NCBI RefSeq assembly: GCF_004526235.1
Contig: NZ_CP038159.1
Span: 2,604,001 to 2,668,000, forward strand
Direction: 5' to 3'
From: Sphingobacterium sp. CZ-2
GTDB taxonomy: Bacteria > Bacteroidota > Bacteroidia > Sphingobacteriales > Sphingobacteriaceae
DNA length: 64,000 nucleotides
Positions 8,410-18,420 of this stretch are shown in pieces. A program made the position numbers and the translations under genes. Under the pieces are notes generated by a model that was not told where the DNA came from, ran no database searches, and saw only the letters and a list, made by a program, of their open reading frames with translations. Position 1 is the first letter of the stretch; the number at the start of each line of letters is the position of its first letter.

Positions 8410-9249
8410 TTAAACTTTTTCAAAAAATGCAGGTTTGTTCAATTCCAGTGCGATGGCCTTGGAAACCGAAGACTTGAACAAACGTTCAAAGAATGTTTTT
8501 CGGCTTGGAGTAACCAGGATGATGCTTGGGTTGACCTGGTCGATGAGGTTGTTCACCACTTCTGGCACGGTATCCAAGGATTCATCATCGTTATGAACCT
8601 GTTCAGAAATACTGTTCACATGACCAATACCCACCATTTCACGGATGTTGAACGCCCAAGAATTCAAGGTATCATCCACATTCTGTTTCTTGTTGCTATC
8701 CTTGAATACATGGATCAAGGTTAGTTCATCCACGTTGGCGATCCATTTCATGTAGGCTTTTAAGGTGTCCAATTCCTCAGGTTTGAAATTGGTCAATAAA
8801 GCCACATGTGTATTGTCCAATTGGGTAGGTTTATTAGGAATAACCAAAACCGGGATTTCAGATTTGGCAGCCACCGCAAGGGTGGTACTTCCATAGTAGA
8901 TCGGTTTATGCTGGCTTTCGCCGGATGCACCCATGATGATCATGCCATAATTGTTGTTGCTGGATAATTCGGTCAGCTTATCGATGATCAGGCTGCGGGA
9001 GCATTCAAAGGTAATGGAAAGACCAGGGTGTCGCTGCAGTAATTCATCCTTCAATTCCTGGATAGATTCATCTGCTTTGAGCGTCGGGTCATTCGGTTCT
9101 TGCGCTCCTTCATCCAATACCGAAGAAGTGGTGTAGCTATGTAATAAATGTATGCCGTAATCTTTGGATTCCGCCAGTTCACAAGCGTATTCTGCAGCGT
9201 ATTTTGCATTGCTGGAGAAGTCCGTTGGAACGATAATGGTCATCTTCAT
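8410..9249 (-). CDS. Universal stress protein with two UspA domains
   Basis: A 279-residue paralogue of the next gene in the operon. It starts MKMTIIVPTDFSSNAKYAAEY, typical of UspA, with a nucleotide-binding motif IIMGASGESQHKPIYYGST at about residues 103-121. The C-terminal half is a diverged UspA-like domain. The gene is transcribed away from alaS, and the 91-base intergenic gap holds both promoters. The tandem arrangement of two usp genes suggests joint induction in stationary phase or stress; the signal is not visible. Confidence 0.88.
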   Translation of the reverse strand: MKMTIIVPTDFSSNAKYAAEYACELAESKDYGIHLLHSYTTSSVLDEGAQEPNDPTLKADESIQELKDELLQRHPGLSITFECSRSLIIDKLTELSSNNNYGMIIMGASGESQHKPIYYGSTTLAVAAKSEIPVLVIPNKPTQLDNTHVALLTNFKPEELDTLKAYMKWIANVDELTLIHVFKDSNKKQNVDDTLNSWAFNIREMVGIGHVNSISEQVHNDDESLDTVPEVVNNLIDQVNPSIILVTPSRKTFFERLFKSSVSKAIALELNKPAFFEKV

Positions 9250-9307
9250 GTATTTCGAGTCTATGTTTTTCAGTGTTTAAATTTACTAAAATTATCCCTA
9301 TTTTTAG

Positions 9308-9315
9308 TAGTTTTG
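9308..9315 (+). promoter_or_regulatory. Putative -7 element of alaS
   Basis: TAGTTTTG matches TAnnTTTG and ends 25 bases before the alaS ATG. I could not find a convincing TTG at the usual upstream distance, so the assignment is tentative. Confidence 0.35.
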
Positions 9316-9340
9316 CGTTAAAATTCATATATCATCACCA

Positions 9341-11956
9341 ATGACAAGTAGAGAAATTCGTCAGGCTTTTTTAGATTATTTCAAGAGTAAAGGACATCAG
9401 ATTGTTCCATCGGCACCAGTAGTGGTAAAAAACGACCCCACCTTAATGTTCACGAACGCGGGCATGAACCAGTTCAAGGATTTGTTTTTAGGGGAGGCCG
9501 CCATTAAATACCCACGTGTGGCCGATACGCAACGTTGTCTTCGTGTATCTGGAAAGCATAACGATTTGGAAGAGGTGGGGATAGATACCTACCACCATAC
9601 CTTGTTTGAAATGCTAGGGAATTGGTCCTTTGGCGATTACTTCAAGAAAGAGGCGATTGCTTGGGCTTGGGAACTGTTGACCGAAGTATTCAAACTGGAT
9701 AAGGACCGTCTATACGTGACGATTTTTGAAGGTGATGCTGCTGAAGGTTTGGAGCGGGATATGGAGGCTTATGATTTCTGGAAGGAACTGATTGCAGAAG
9801 ATCGCATCCTTCTTGGAAACAAAAAAGATAATTTCTGGGAGATGGGTGACATGGGGCCATGTGGTCCATGTTCCGAGATCCATTACGATATGCGTCCGGA
9901 TTCGGAACGCGCAGTTGTTGCTGGTCAGCAATTGGTGAATGCGGATGATCCGCAGGTGATCGAAATCTGGAACTTGGTATTTATGCAGTTCAACAGGCTG
10001 AAAGATGGTTCGTTGGTGCAATTGCCAGCGAAACATGTAGATACAGGGATGGGTTTCGAGCGTTTGGTTCGTTGTATCCAAGGAAAATCTTCCAACTATG
10101 ATACGGATGTGTTCCAACCATTGATCCAGTTTCTCGTGGAGAAATCCGGGATTGTTTATGGAGCAGATGAAAAAACGGATATCGCGATGCGCGTATTATC
10201 CGACCATATCCGTGCGGTGAGCTTTGCCATTGCAGATGGACAATTGCCATCCAACAATAAGGCAGGTTATGTAATCCGTAGGATATTGAGAAGAGCCGTT
10301 CGCTATGCCTATACCTTCCTGAATTTCAAAATACCGTTTATCCATGAGTTGGTGCCCGTTTTGGCGGAGCAGTTCAAAGGGGTGTTTGATGAACTATACC
10401 AACAGCAGGATTTCGTGGAGAAGGTCGTTTTGGAAGAAGAAGTATCTTTCTTGCGTACCTTGACCGCGGGTATACAACGATTTGAAAATTATATTGAAAC
10501 CAATTCAAATATTGATGGCAACTTTGCTTTCGAGCTGTTTGATACCTTCGGATTTCCGATCGACTTGACCGAGCTATTGGCAAGAGAAAAAGGGCTTTCG
10601 GTAGATATGGACGGTTTCCAAAAGGCATTGACTGCCCAAAAAGAACGCTCTCGTGCGGCTACGGCCATTGATACGGGCGATTGGGTACTGGTAAATGAAG
10701 ATCAGGAAAGTGAATTTGTGGGCTATGATCAATTGACAAGCCAAACAGAGATCCTGAAATATCGTAAAGTATCCGCCAAAGGAAAAGAACAATATCAATT
10801 AGTGCTTGCCGAAACACCTTTTTATGCAGAAGGTGGTGGTCAGGTAGGCGATACAGGTTATTTACGCTCGCTTGAATCTAACGAGAAGGTAGCAATCGTG
10901 GATACGAAAAAAGAGAATGGCCTGTTCATTCATTATACAGATCAATTGCCGACCAGTTTGGAAGGTGGTTTTGAAGCTGTAGTGAATGTGTCGAAAAGGA
11001 AAGATACGGAAGCGAATCACTCGGCAACCCATTTGATGCATGCGGCACTGAAGCAGGTATTGGGCGAGCATGTCAACCAAAAGGGATCGTTGGTATCACC
11101 GGATGTGCTGCGTTTTGACTTTTCCCATTTCTCCAAATTGAGCTATGAGGAGATCAAACAGATCGAAGATATCGTAAATGCGAAGATCAGGGAGAACATC
11201 CTGTTGAAAGAGGAACGCAATGTGCCGTATCAGAAAGCGATCGAATCGGGAGTTACTGCATTGTTCGGTGAGAAATATGGTGATCATGTACGTGTGATTA
11301 CGTTTGATGATGCATATTCCAAAGAACTTTGTGGTGGTACGCATGTAAAAGGAACGGGAGAGATCGGTTTCTTTAAGATCATGTCGGAATCGGCTGTTGC
11401 AGCAGGAGTAAGACGGATCGAGGCTATTACTGGTACCAAAGCGGCTCAGGTAATCCGTGAATATTTTGAATTGATGGGTAATTTCAAGGAATTATTGAAC
11501 AATCCAAAAGATTTTGTTTCGGCTTTAAGCAAAGTGATCGATGAAAATCATTCCTTGAAGAAAGAGATCGAAAATTACATCAAGGAGAAATCCCAAGGAT
11601 TGATGAATGATCTGAAATCCAAATTAGAGCAGATTGATGGGGTGAATTATTTGGCTACCGTAGTAGAATTGCCGAATGCCGATGCGGTAAAAACATTGGC
11701 ATACACCTTAAAAGGTGCCGTTGATAACCTGTTTTTGGTATTGGGTGCTGATTTTGATGGAAAACCAAGCTTAACGGTGATGATCTCTGATGGTTTGGCT
11801 AAAGAAAAGGGATACCATGCCGGAAATATCGTTCGCGAGTTAGCGAAAGAGATCCAAGGTGGAGGTGGTGGTCAGCCATTCTTTGCCACTGCCGGCGGTA
11901 AAGATGCCAAAGGATTGGAAAAGGCCATTGCAAAAGCAAGGGAATTCGTAAAATAA
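9341..11956 (+). CDS. alaS: Alanine--tRNA ligase
   Basis: A full-length 871-residue AlaRS. The catalytic domain starts TSREIRQAFLDYFKSKGH with class II motif 1 (PTLMFTNAGMNQFKDLF) and motif 2 (the VADTQRCLRVSGKHNDLEEVG region). The editing domain carries the zinc/catalytic motifs EANHSATHLMHAAL (HxxxH) and LCGGTHV (CxxxH). A C-terminal coiled coil and the glycine-rich C-Ala domain (IQGGGGGQPFFATAGGKD) complete the protein. It charges tRNA-Ala and hydrolyses Ser/Gly-tRNA-Ala. The next gene follows after 5 bases, so it is probably cotranscribed. Confidence 0.98.
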   Translation: MTSREIRQAFLDYFKSKGHQIVPSAPVVVKNDPTLMFTNAGMNQFKDLFLGEAAIKYPRVADTQRCLRVSGKHNDLEEVGIDTYHHTLFEMLGNWSFGDYFKKEAIAWAWELLTEVFKLDKDRLYVTIFEGDAAEGLERDMEAYDFWKELIAEDRILLGNKKDNFWEMGDMGPCGPCSEIHYDMRPDSERAVVAGQQLVNADDPQVIEIWNLVFMQFNRLKDGSLVQLPAKHVDTGMGFERLVRCIQGKSSNYDTDVFQPLIQFLVEKSGIVYGADEKTDIAMRVLSDHIRAVSFAIADGQLPSNNKAGYVIRRILRRAVRYAYTFLNFKIPFIHELVPVLAEQFKGVFDELYQQQDFVEKVVLEEEVSFLRTLTAGIQRFENYIETNSNIDGNFAFELFDTFGFPIDLTELLAREKGLSVDMDGFQKALTAQKERSRAATAIDTGDWVLVNEDQESEFVGYDQLTSQTEILKYRKVSAKGKEQYQLVLAETPFYAEGGGQVGDTGYLRSLESNEKVAIVDTKKENGLFIHYTDQLPTSLEGGFEAVVNVSKRKDTEANHSATHLMHAALKQVLGEHVNQKGSLVSPDVLRFDFSHFSKLSYEEIKQIEDIVNAKIRENILLKEERNVPYQKAIESGVTALFGEKYGDHVRVITFDDAYSKELCGGTHVKGTGEIGFFKIMSESAVAAGVRRIEAITGTKAAQVIREYFELMGNFKELLNNPKDFVSALSKVIDENHSLKKEIENYIKEKSQGLMNDLKSKLEQIDGVNYLATVVELPNADAVKTLAYTLKGAVDNLFLVLGADFDGKPSLTVMISDGLAKEKGYHAGNIVRELAKEIQGGGGGQPFFATAGGKDAKGLEKAIAKAREFVK

Positions 11957-11961
11957 ACAAG

Positions 11962-13065
11962 ATGAATAAATTTGTAAAACATGTGGGAATATTCAGCAGT
12001 TTGCTGTTGGGGCTTTCCGCATGTTCCAATAAAGATACCATTCTGGTAACCGGAGAGATCAATAATCCGGGTAATGTAAAAGTAGTGAACTTCTTTGAGG
12101 GCGACCGGAAATTGGATTCCACCTTTATCGCAGATGGGAATCGATTCAAATTCGAAAGACCAGCTACGCAGGAACGCTTATTGACCTTGCAGGTAGGGAA
12201 CAATAGGTATCCTATTATCCTGGAACCAGGGAAGGAACTGAAGTTTGTGGTAGATCTGCAACAACCGGAGACCTATGATGTTCAAGGATCTGATCTTACC
12301 CAGAAATTAAAGGAATTCGCGCCATTGAAATCGAGGATCGATTTTGTGCGGGACTCGCTGCAGCAGGTTTTCACCAAGGCTACTGCCGAAATCGGAAGTA
12401 ATGAAGTGCAGAATCTCCGTGCTGAAATGCTGATGAAATTTGAGCCTTATTTCAAAGATTATACGGCTAAGGCGGTTGACTTTGCGGATAAGAACAAGGA
12501 TTTGGCCGGTTTCTATGCCATGACCACCTTAGATCCTGAAATGTCGGAAAGTGAATTGATCACCTATACCGACCAGATCAAGGATCTGTTTGTGGAGAAC
12601 AGGTATGTGAACGAATTCCGCGCCGAGGTGGATAAGTTAAGGAAATTGGCGGTTGGGCAAAAGGCGCCTGAAATCACGGGGTATACACCTGATAATAAAA
12701 CAGTGAAGCTGTCTGATTATAAAGGAAAAGTTGTTCTTGTGGATTTTTGGGCATCCTGGTGTATGCCATGTCGGGAAGAGAACCCTAACCTGGTCAACCT
12801 TTATGCAAAATTAAAGGATAAGAATTTTACTATCCTTGGGGTTTCCTTGGATGATAACCCGGGATCCTGGATGCGCGCCATTTCGGATGATCAGTTAACA
12901 TGGACAAATATCTCCGATCTGAAGGCCTGGAGTTCGCCTTTGATTATCGATTATTCCATTAAAGGGATACCAGCATCGTATATTTTGGATACCGAAGGAA
13001 AGATCATAGCCAAGAATTTAAGAGGCAAATCATTGGAAGATTTCTTAACTAAATATTTAAATTAA
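11962..13065 (+). CDS. TlpA-like thiol-disulfide oxidoreductase lipoprotein with DUF4369 domain
   Basis: A 367-residue lipoprotein: signal peptide with lipobox GLSAC (Cys21). Residues about 25-125 resemble the DUF4369 beta-domain found in Bacteroidota TlpA-like proteins, then a helical linker, then a thioredoxin fold (about 230-367) with the redox motif WASWCMPCREENP. It should reduce or isomerise disulfides in the periplasm, for example during cytochrome maturation or envelope stress. It starts 5 bases after alaS and is probably in its operon. Partner proteins are not visible. Confidence 0.88.
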   Translation: MNKFVKHVGIFSSLLLGLSACSNKDTILVTGEINNPGNVKVVNFFEGDRKLDSTFIADGNRFKFERPATQERLLTLQVGNNRYPIILEPGKELKFVVDLQQPETYDVQGSDLTQKLKEFAPLKSRIDFVRDSLQQVFTKATAEIGSNEVQNLRAEMLMKFEPYFKDYTAKAVDFADKNKDLAGFYAMTTLDPEMSESELITYTDQIKDLFVENRYVNEFRAEVDKLRKLAVGQKAPEITGYTPDNKTVKLSDYKGKVVLVDFWASWCMPCREENPNLVNLYAKLKDKNFTILGVSLDDNPGSWMRAISDDQLTWTNISDLKAWSSPLIIDYSIKGIPASYILDTEGKIIAKNLRGKSLEDFLTKYLN

Positions 13066-13169
13066 GAAAAAGCCATTGTTAAGTATTTTTAACCACTTAA
13101 CAATTTGGTAATATTTGGTTAACTTTATTTTATGATTAAGTACATATCTTAGCAAAAAATATTCAGAAT

Positions 13170-13865
13170 ATGGCTAATAAGCAAAAGATACTGGTTGTTG
13201 ATGATGAGGCAGATATAGTTGAATTAATTTCCTACAATTTAACTAAAGAAGGTTACCAGGTATTTACCGCACCAAATGGAAAAGTGGCTTTAAAAGTAGC
13301 CAAAGAATCCAACCCCGATTTAATTATTTTAGATGTGATGATGCCTGAGATGGATGGTATCGAAACATGCCGTTTATTAAGGGCTCTTCCAGAGTTCAAG
13401 CAGACCTTTATGGTATTCTTGACCGCTAGGAGCGAGGAGTATTCGGAAATTGCGGGATTTCATGTTGGGGCGGATGATTATATTGCCAAGCCGATTAAAC
13501 CACGTGCTTTGATGAGCCGTATCAATGCGATCTTACGTAGAAATGCTGCGGATAACATTGATGATTCTACTACGGATAAGTTGGAGATTTCCGATCTGGT
13601 TATTGATAGGGATTCCTTCTTGGTTTATCGCGGCGAAGAAAAGTTTGTATTGGCAAAGAAAGAATTTGAATTATTATATCTTTTGGCATCTAAACCAAAT
13701 AAGGTTTTTTCAAGAGAGCAGATATTAAAAGCCATCTGGGAGGATTCGGTAGTTGTTACAAATCGTACGATCGATGTGCATATCCGAAAGCTTCGAGAAA
13801 AAATAGGCGATACCTATGTAACCACTGTTAAAGGAGTGGGTTATAAATTTGAACTCGATAAATAA
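13170..13865 (+). CDS. OmpR/PhoB-family response regulator, orphan
   Basis: A 231-residue regulator. The receiver domain (1-120) has the acidic pair Asp11/Asp12, the phosphoacceptor Asp55 (LIILDVMMPEMDG) and Lys in YIAKPIKP. The winged-helix effector domain (about 135-230) ends TVKGVGYKFELDK, the classic OmpR wing. No histidine kinase is adjacent, so its partner is elsewhere. It is a single-gene unit with a terminator immediately downstream. Confidence 0.92.
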   Translation: MANKQKILVVDDEADIVELISYNLTKEGYQVFTAPNGKVALKVAKESNPDLIILDVMMPEMDGIETCRLLRALPEFKQTFMVFLTARSEEYSEIAGFHVGADDYIAKPIKPRALMSRINAILRRNAADNIDDSTTDKLEISDLVIDRDSFLVYRGEEKFVLAKKEFELLYLLASKPNKVFSREQILKAIWEDSVVVTNRTIDVHIRKLREKIGDTYVTTVKGVGYKFELDK

Positions 13866-13880
13866 AATATTTTTTTAAAG

Positions 13881-13902
13881 AACCGAACTTCGTTCGGTTT
13901 TT
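13881..13902 (+). terminator. Terminator of the response regulator
   Basis: AACCGAAC-TTC-GTTCGGTT is followed by TTTGTTTTT. It begins 15 bases after the stop codon. Confidence 0.75.
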
Positions 13903-13941
13903 GTTTTTATTAATTCTGCAATCGATTGCGCGGAAAATATT

Positions 13942-13949
13942 TATATTTG
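13942..13949 (+). promoter_or_regulatory. Putative -7 element of glmS
   Basis: TATATTTG matches TAnnTTTG 40 bases before the glmS start. No TTG stands at the normal distance upstream. I see no glmS ribozyme or other riboswitch fold in the leader. Confidence 0.4.
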
Positions 13950-13989
13950 GCGCGTATTTAACAAGAAACTTAAATTAAAATAATCAAAT

Positions 13990-15831
13990 ATGTGTGGAAT
14001 CGTCGGTTATACCGGAACGCGACAAGCCTATCCAATTGTTATTGATGGCTTAAAGAAATTAGAATATCGTGGTTATGACAGTGCCGGTGTTGCACTTCAA
14101 CAAGGCGATAAATTGCAGGTGTTTAAAAAGGCTGGTAAAGTTGCAGCTTTGGAAGAATTTGTAGGCGATCAATCCACGGCTGGCACCACAGGAATTGGTC
14201 ATACCCGTTGGGCAACCCACGGCGAGCCTTCAGACCGTAACGCACATCCCCATTATTCCAAATCTGGAAAATTGGCCATGATCCACAATGGTATCATTGA
14301 GAATTATGCCCAGATCAAGAACGAATTGCTGAAAGATGGCTATGAGTTCCATTCGGATACGGATTCGGAGGTTTTGTTGAATTTTATTGAAGACATTAAA
14401 GAGAACAATGATTGTAGCTTGGAAGAGGCTATCCGTATAGCCTTAAAACGCGTTACAGGAGCATATGTGATTCTTTTGATTGCAGCGGATCAACCTGATA
14501 CGATCATTGCAGCGAGAAAGGGAAGTCCATTGGTGATCGGAATTGGTCAGAATGAGCATTTCTTAGGTTCTGATGCTTCACCGATGTTGGCATATACCAA
14601 AGAAGTAGTCTATATCAATGATTATGAATTGGCGATTGTAAAGCCTGACGAATTGATTCTGAAGAATCTCGGTAACGAGATCATCACACCTTTTGTTCAG
14701 AAATTAGACCTTGAATTGGCAGCGATCGAGAAGGGTGGTTTCGACCATTTCATGTTGAAGGAAATCTTCGAACAACCGATCACCATTGCGGATTCGCTAA
14801 GAGGACGTTTGGTATTGAACGAGGACCGTATTATCCTGAGTGGTATCGATGCTATCAAAGATAAATTAATGGCGGCTCGTAGGATCATCATTGTGGCTTG
14901 TGGAACAAGCTGGCATGCAGGTCTGGTTGCAGAATATGTGATCGAGGAGCTGTGCCGAATCAATGTGGAAGTGGAATATGCATCCGAATTCCGTTATAGA
15001 AACCCTATTGTTGATGCGGATGATGTGATTATTGCTATTTCCCAAAGTGGGGAGACTGCAGATACCCTGGTCGCTTTGGAAAGAGCAAAACAGCAGGGAG
15101 CGACCATTTTTGGTATTGTGAATGTGGTAGGTTCATCCATTGCGCGGATTTCCCATGCAGGTTGTTATACCCATGCTGGACCGGAGATCGGGGTGGCGAG
15201 TACCAAAGCCTATACTGCCCAATTGGCTGTATTGATGCTGTTGGCATTAAAAGTTGCCAAAGAAAAAGGTACCATATCTGCAGAACGCTTTACCGAACTA
15301 TCGCAGGAATTGAACAATATTCCGGAGAAAGTTCAATGGGTATTGGACAATGAAGTGGATAATATCAAAGCGATCGCTTATAAATATAAAGATGCGCATG
15401 ATGTGCTTTATTTAGGTAGAGGCTATAACTTCCCTACTGCCTTGGAAGGTGCATTAAAATTGAAGGAAATTTCCTACATCCATGCAGAAGGATACCCAGC
15501 TGCGGAAATGAAACATGGTCCAATCGCATTGGTCGATGATCAACTTCCGGTGGTGTTTATTGCAAGTAAGGATGCTTATCATGAGAAAATCGTCAGCAAT
15601 ATCCAGGAGATCAAAGCGCGTAAGGGAAAGGTTATTTCCGTGGTTTCGGAAGGCGATGAGATTACCCCGAGCATCTCGGATGATGTAATGTTCGTACCTG
15701 TTGTTGATGAGGTGATCGCACCATTATTGACCGTGGTTCCTTTACAGTTGCTTTCTTATTATATCGGTGTTTATCGTGGATTGGATGTTGATAAACCAAG
15801 AAATCTAGCGAAATCGGTTACAGTAGAGTAG
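13990..15831 (+). CDS. glmS: Glutamine--fructose-6-phosphate aminotransferase
   Basis: A full-length 613-residue GlmS. The N-terminal glutaminase starts MCGIVGYTG with catalytic Cys2, and has GHTRWATHGEPS and a HNGIIENY loop. Two SIS domains follow (ACGTSWHAG at about 303 and LGRGYNFPTALEGALKLKE at about 480). The C-terminus DKPRNLAKSVTVE is the conserved fructose-6-phosphate-binding tail. It makes glucosamine-6-phosphate, the first step toward UDP-GlcNAc for peptidoglycan and LPS. The DUF4954 gene starts 7 bases downstream with a strong SD, forming an operon. Confidence 0.98.
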   Translation: MCGIVGYTGTRQAYPIVIDGLKKLEYRGYDSAGVALQQGDKLQVFKKAGKVAALEEFVGDQSTAGTTGIGHTRWATHGEPSDRNAHPHYSKSGKLAMIHNGIIENYAQIKNELLKDGYEFHSDTDSEVLLNFIEDIKENNDCSLEEAIRIALKRVTGAYVILLIAADQPDTIIAARKGSPLVIGIGQNEHFLGSDASPMLAYTKEVVYINDYELAIVKPDELILKNLGNEIITPFVQKLDLELAAIEKGGFDHFMLKEIFEQPITIADSLRGRLVLNEDRIILSGIDAIKDKLMAARRIIIVACGTSWHAGLVAEYVIEELCRINVEVEYASEFRYRNPIVDADDVIIAISQSGETADTLVALERAKQQGATIFGIVNVVGSSIARISHAGCYTHAGPEIGVASTKAYTAQLAVLMLLALKVAKEKGTISAERFTELSQELNNIPEKVQWVLDNEVDNIKAIAYKYKDAHDVLYLGRGYNFPTALEGALKLKEISYIHAEGYPAAEMKHGPIALVDDQLPVVFIASKDAYHEKIVSNIQEIKARKGKVISVVSEGDEITPSISDDVMFVPVVDEVIAPLLTVVPLQLLSYYIGVYRGLDVDKPRNLAKSVTVE

Positions 15832-15838
15832 GAGGTTT

Positions 15839-18016
15839 ATGGGGTACATCAATAAAATTCCATTAAGCCGTATTGGATACGACTTTATTCCGCAGGCTTA
15901 TCTGCCTGAAGGAAAAGATGAATATTATCTACGATTTAAACAACAGAAAAACGAAAAACAATATCGCAACCTAACGGAGGAAGAGATCCAGATCTTGGAG
16001 TCCAATAGTAATGAATCTACCAATTGGAATGATGTACTGGTGACGGATAAATTTCTTCCGCGCCAGATCAAAAGGTCCAAATTCTATGGCTTGGTCCGTA
16101 TCGGTGATATGGAGGAGGTCTATCTGGAATACAGGGATATCCGTTTAGCTGTTGGGATCTATAATTCCCAAGTGATCAGTTGTGATATCGGTGACTGTGT
16201 TGTCCTGCATCAGGTGCGCTATATTGCGCATTATATTGTAGGCAATGAAGTGATCCTGTTGAATGTGAATGAAATGGAGACCAGTTCCAACGCGAAGTTC
16301 GGGAATGGGATCTTGAAGGAGGGGGATCAGGATTACAGCCGGATCTATCTGGAACTGTGCAATGAGAATGGTGGCCGATCGGTACTGCCATTTGATGGGA
16401 TGCAGGCGGCGGATGTTTACCTCTGGACCAGGAACAGACAGGATAAGAAATTGCAGCAACGTTTTTGGGATATCACTAATAACGGTTTTGATACTACAAG
16501 AGGATATTATAGTGAGATTGGTGATCGTACGGTCATCAAGAATTCGCATACGATCAAAAATGTGAAGATCGGGTCTGATGCCTATATCAAGGGAATCAGT
16601 AAGCTAAAGAACCTAACGGTAAATTCTACTGCCGAAGCCTATACGCAGATCGGTGAGGGATGTGAGTTGGTGAATGGGATCATCGGCTATGGTTGCCGGG
16701 TGTTTTACGGTGTAAAAGCGGTGAGGTTTATATTATCTTCCTATTCGCAACTGAAATATGGCGCGCGTTTGATCAACTCCTTTTTGGGAGATAATTCGAC
16801 CATATCCTGTTGTGAGGTATTGAATTCCTTGATCTTTCCGGCGCATGAGCAGCATCATAACAATTCTTTTCTATGTGCGGCATTGATCAAAGGACAGAGC
16901 AATATGGCTGCTGGAGCTACGGTTGGTTCCAACCATAATTCACGTGGCGCAGATGGAGAGATCATTGCAGGTAGAGGATTCTGGCCGGGCTTATGTGTCA
17001 GTCTGAAGCATAACTCCAGGTTTTCATCCTATACTTTAATTGTAAAGGGTGATTTCTTGCATGAACTGGATATCAAGATCCCTTTTTCGTTGATCAGTAA
17101 TGATACGGCAAATGATCGGTTGGTGATTATACCAGGTTACTGGTTCATGTATAACATGTATGCCTTAATGCGGAATACCAATAAGTTCATCAGCAGGGAT
17201 AAACGGAGTTTTAAGAACCAGTATTTTGAATATGATATTTTAGCACCGGATACGGTGAATGAGCTTTTTACTTCCCTAAAAGAGATCGAGATTGCCGTAG
17301 GGCATTCGATTAACTCTACGGATGCGATATCTTGGTTAGAAGGGGAAGGAGATTCTAAGGTGGAGATCACGCTGCAGAATGCGGAATTTTCGAAGCGGAA
17401 GGTGGTATTGATGAAGCCAAGGGAGTCTTATAAATTGTTCAGGAAGTTGATTCGATATTATGCGGTTTGTCAGATCTTGGATCAGGTTGAGCCGGAATAT
17501 TTTGAAGCTTTCTGTGCCTCGATTTCGGATCTGGAGGTTAAACGGGAGGAATTTGAGAATATTGGTTCGCAGTTGATGCCGGTTTCGAAATTGGATGCGT
17601 TGTTGGGGGATATTAAGGAGGAAAGGCTTGATACTTGGACGGATATCCATCATCGGTACCATGAAATCAGTGCGGATTATTTAAAGGATAAATTGATCCA
17701 TGCGGTCGCTTCCTTGCAGGAGGTGACTGCTATATCGGCTTCAAAATGGGATCGTGGTTTTTGGGAGGATGTGTTGGATGAGGCTCTGGAGACCAAGACT
17801 TGGATCTGTGAGGAGATCTATAAATCGAGGAGCAAGGATTATAGTAATCCGTTTAGGCTGATGGTTTATGAGAATGAAGAAGAGATGAATGAGGTAGTGG
17901 GAAGATTGGAGGATAATAGTTTTATCAATCAGCAAACAGCGGAATTGGAGAGATTTAAGGCTGCTGTGGATGGTATTAGAGCGGTGATAGGGATTAAGGT
18001 CGAAGAAGAGGGGTAG
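15839..18016 (+). CDS. DUF4954 family protein
   Basis: A 725-residue protein starting MGYINKIPLSRIGYDFIPQAY, which I recognise as the DUF4954 family of Bacteroidota and spirochaetes. Residues about 230-420 contain hexapeptide-like turns (INSFLGDNSTISCCEVLNSL and similar), suggesting a left-handed beta-helix as in sugar-nucleotide acyl- or nucleotidyltransferases. No signal peptide is seen. The gene is preceded by TAGGAGGTTT, a near-perfect Shine-Dalgarno, unusual in this phylum. Cotranscription with glmS points to a role linked to amino-sugar metabolism, but the reaction is unknown. Confidence 0.8.
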   Translation: MGYINKIPLSRIGYDFIPQAYLPEGKDEYYLRFKQQKNEKQYRNLTEEEIQILESNSNESTNWNDVLVTDKFLPRQIKRSKFYGLVRIGDMEEVYLEYRDIRLAVGIYNSQVISCDIGDCVVLHQVRYIAHYIVGNEVILLNVNEMETSSNAKFGNGILKEGDQDYSRIYLELCNENGGRSVLPFDGMQAADVYLWTRNRQDKKLQQRFWDITNNGFDTTRGYYSEIGDRTVIKNSHTIKNVKIGSDAYIKGISKLKNLTVNSTAEAYTQIGEGCELVNGIIGYGCRVFYGVKAVRFILSSYSQLKYGARLINSFLGDNSTISCCEVLNSLIFPAHEQHHNNSFLCAALIKGQSNMAAGATVGSNHNSRGADGEIIAGRGFWPGLCVSLKHNSRFSSYTLIVKGDFLHELDIKIPFSLISNDTANDRLVIIPGYWFMYNMYALMRNTNKFISRDKRSFKNQYFEYDILAPDTVNELFTSLKEIEIAVGHSINSTDAISWLEGEGDSKVEITLQNAEFSKRKVVLMKPRESYKLFRKLIRYYAVCQILDQVEPEYFEAFCASISDLEVKREEFENIGSQLMPVSKLDALLGDIKEERLDTWTDIHHRYHEISADYLKDKLIHAVASLQEVTAISASKWDRGFWEDVLDEALETKTWICEEIYKSRSKDYSNPFRLMVYENEEEMNEVVGRLEDNSFINQQTAELERFKAAVDGIRAVIGIKVEEEG

Positions 18017-18029
18017 GAGGCAATCGCGT

Positions 18030-18420
18030 CATTGGGATTGAGGCCTAAGGCATTGTGTGAAGGGGGGGCATGGGATGGCATGGCATGGCAAGAAGCCCAT
18101 CGCGTCATTGCGAGGAGGCACGACGAAGCAATCTTTCGTCGTGCCTTTTTTTGTTTTATTGAATGGTATTTTTTGTCGCTCTATTCGGTACTGTTTGTCA
18201 TCCTAGGCGTTTCTTTTTGTCATCCTGAGCGAAGCCGAAGGATCTCTACGCTAGTGCACGAACAGATGCTTCGACTACGCTCAGCATGACAAGTTCAAAG
18301 ATTGCTTCGTTCCTCGCAATGACGTGAGGATTGCTTCGTGCCTCGCAATGACGGTGGTCTCGCAATGACGTGGAGGATTGCTTCGTGCCTCGCAATGACG
18401 GGAAGAAAGGTGCAATGACG
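18030..18420. repeat. Cluster of dispersed intergenic repeats
   Basis: This 400-base gene-free stretch contains one forward copy of a unit reading GTCATTGCGAGGAGGCACG...GAAGCAATC (about 18104-18132), and three or four reverse copies (GATTGCTTCGTNCCTCGCAATGACG) at about 18301, 18332, 18343-18370 (partial) and 18376. A second type, TGTCATCCTGAGCGAAG...CTACGCTCAGCATGACA, forms a palindromic unit at about 18219-18292. A short ATGGC tandem run precedes them (18071-18090). These are typical dispersed palindromic repeats. No coding function is supported. Confidence 0.8.
18116..18152 (+). terminator. Repeat-derived terminator of the glmS-DUF4954 operon
   Basis: AGGCACGACGAA pairs with TTCGTCGTGCCT around GCAATCT-like loop bases and is followed by seven T. 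The left arm is part of the dispersed repeat unit, so the repeat has supplied a working-looking terminator. Confidence 0.7.

Noticed and set aside
13866..13989. glmS ribozyme or riboswitch
   Set aside because: The 124-base leader has only a terminator of the previous gene and a probable -7 element; no ribozyme-like fold is visible.
18032..18289. 85-codon plus-strand frame
   Set aside because: It lies entirely in dispersed repeats, with no domain and a frame explained by repeat composition.
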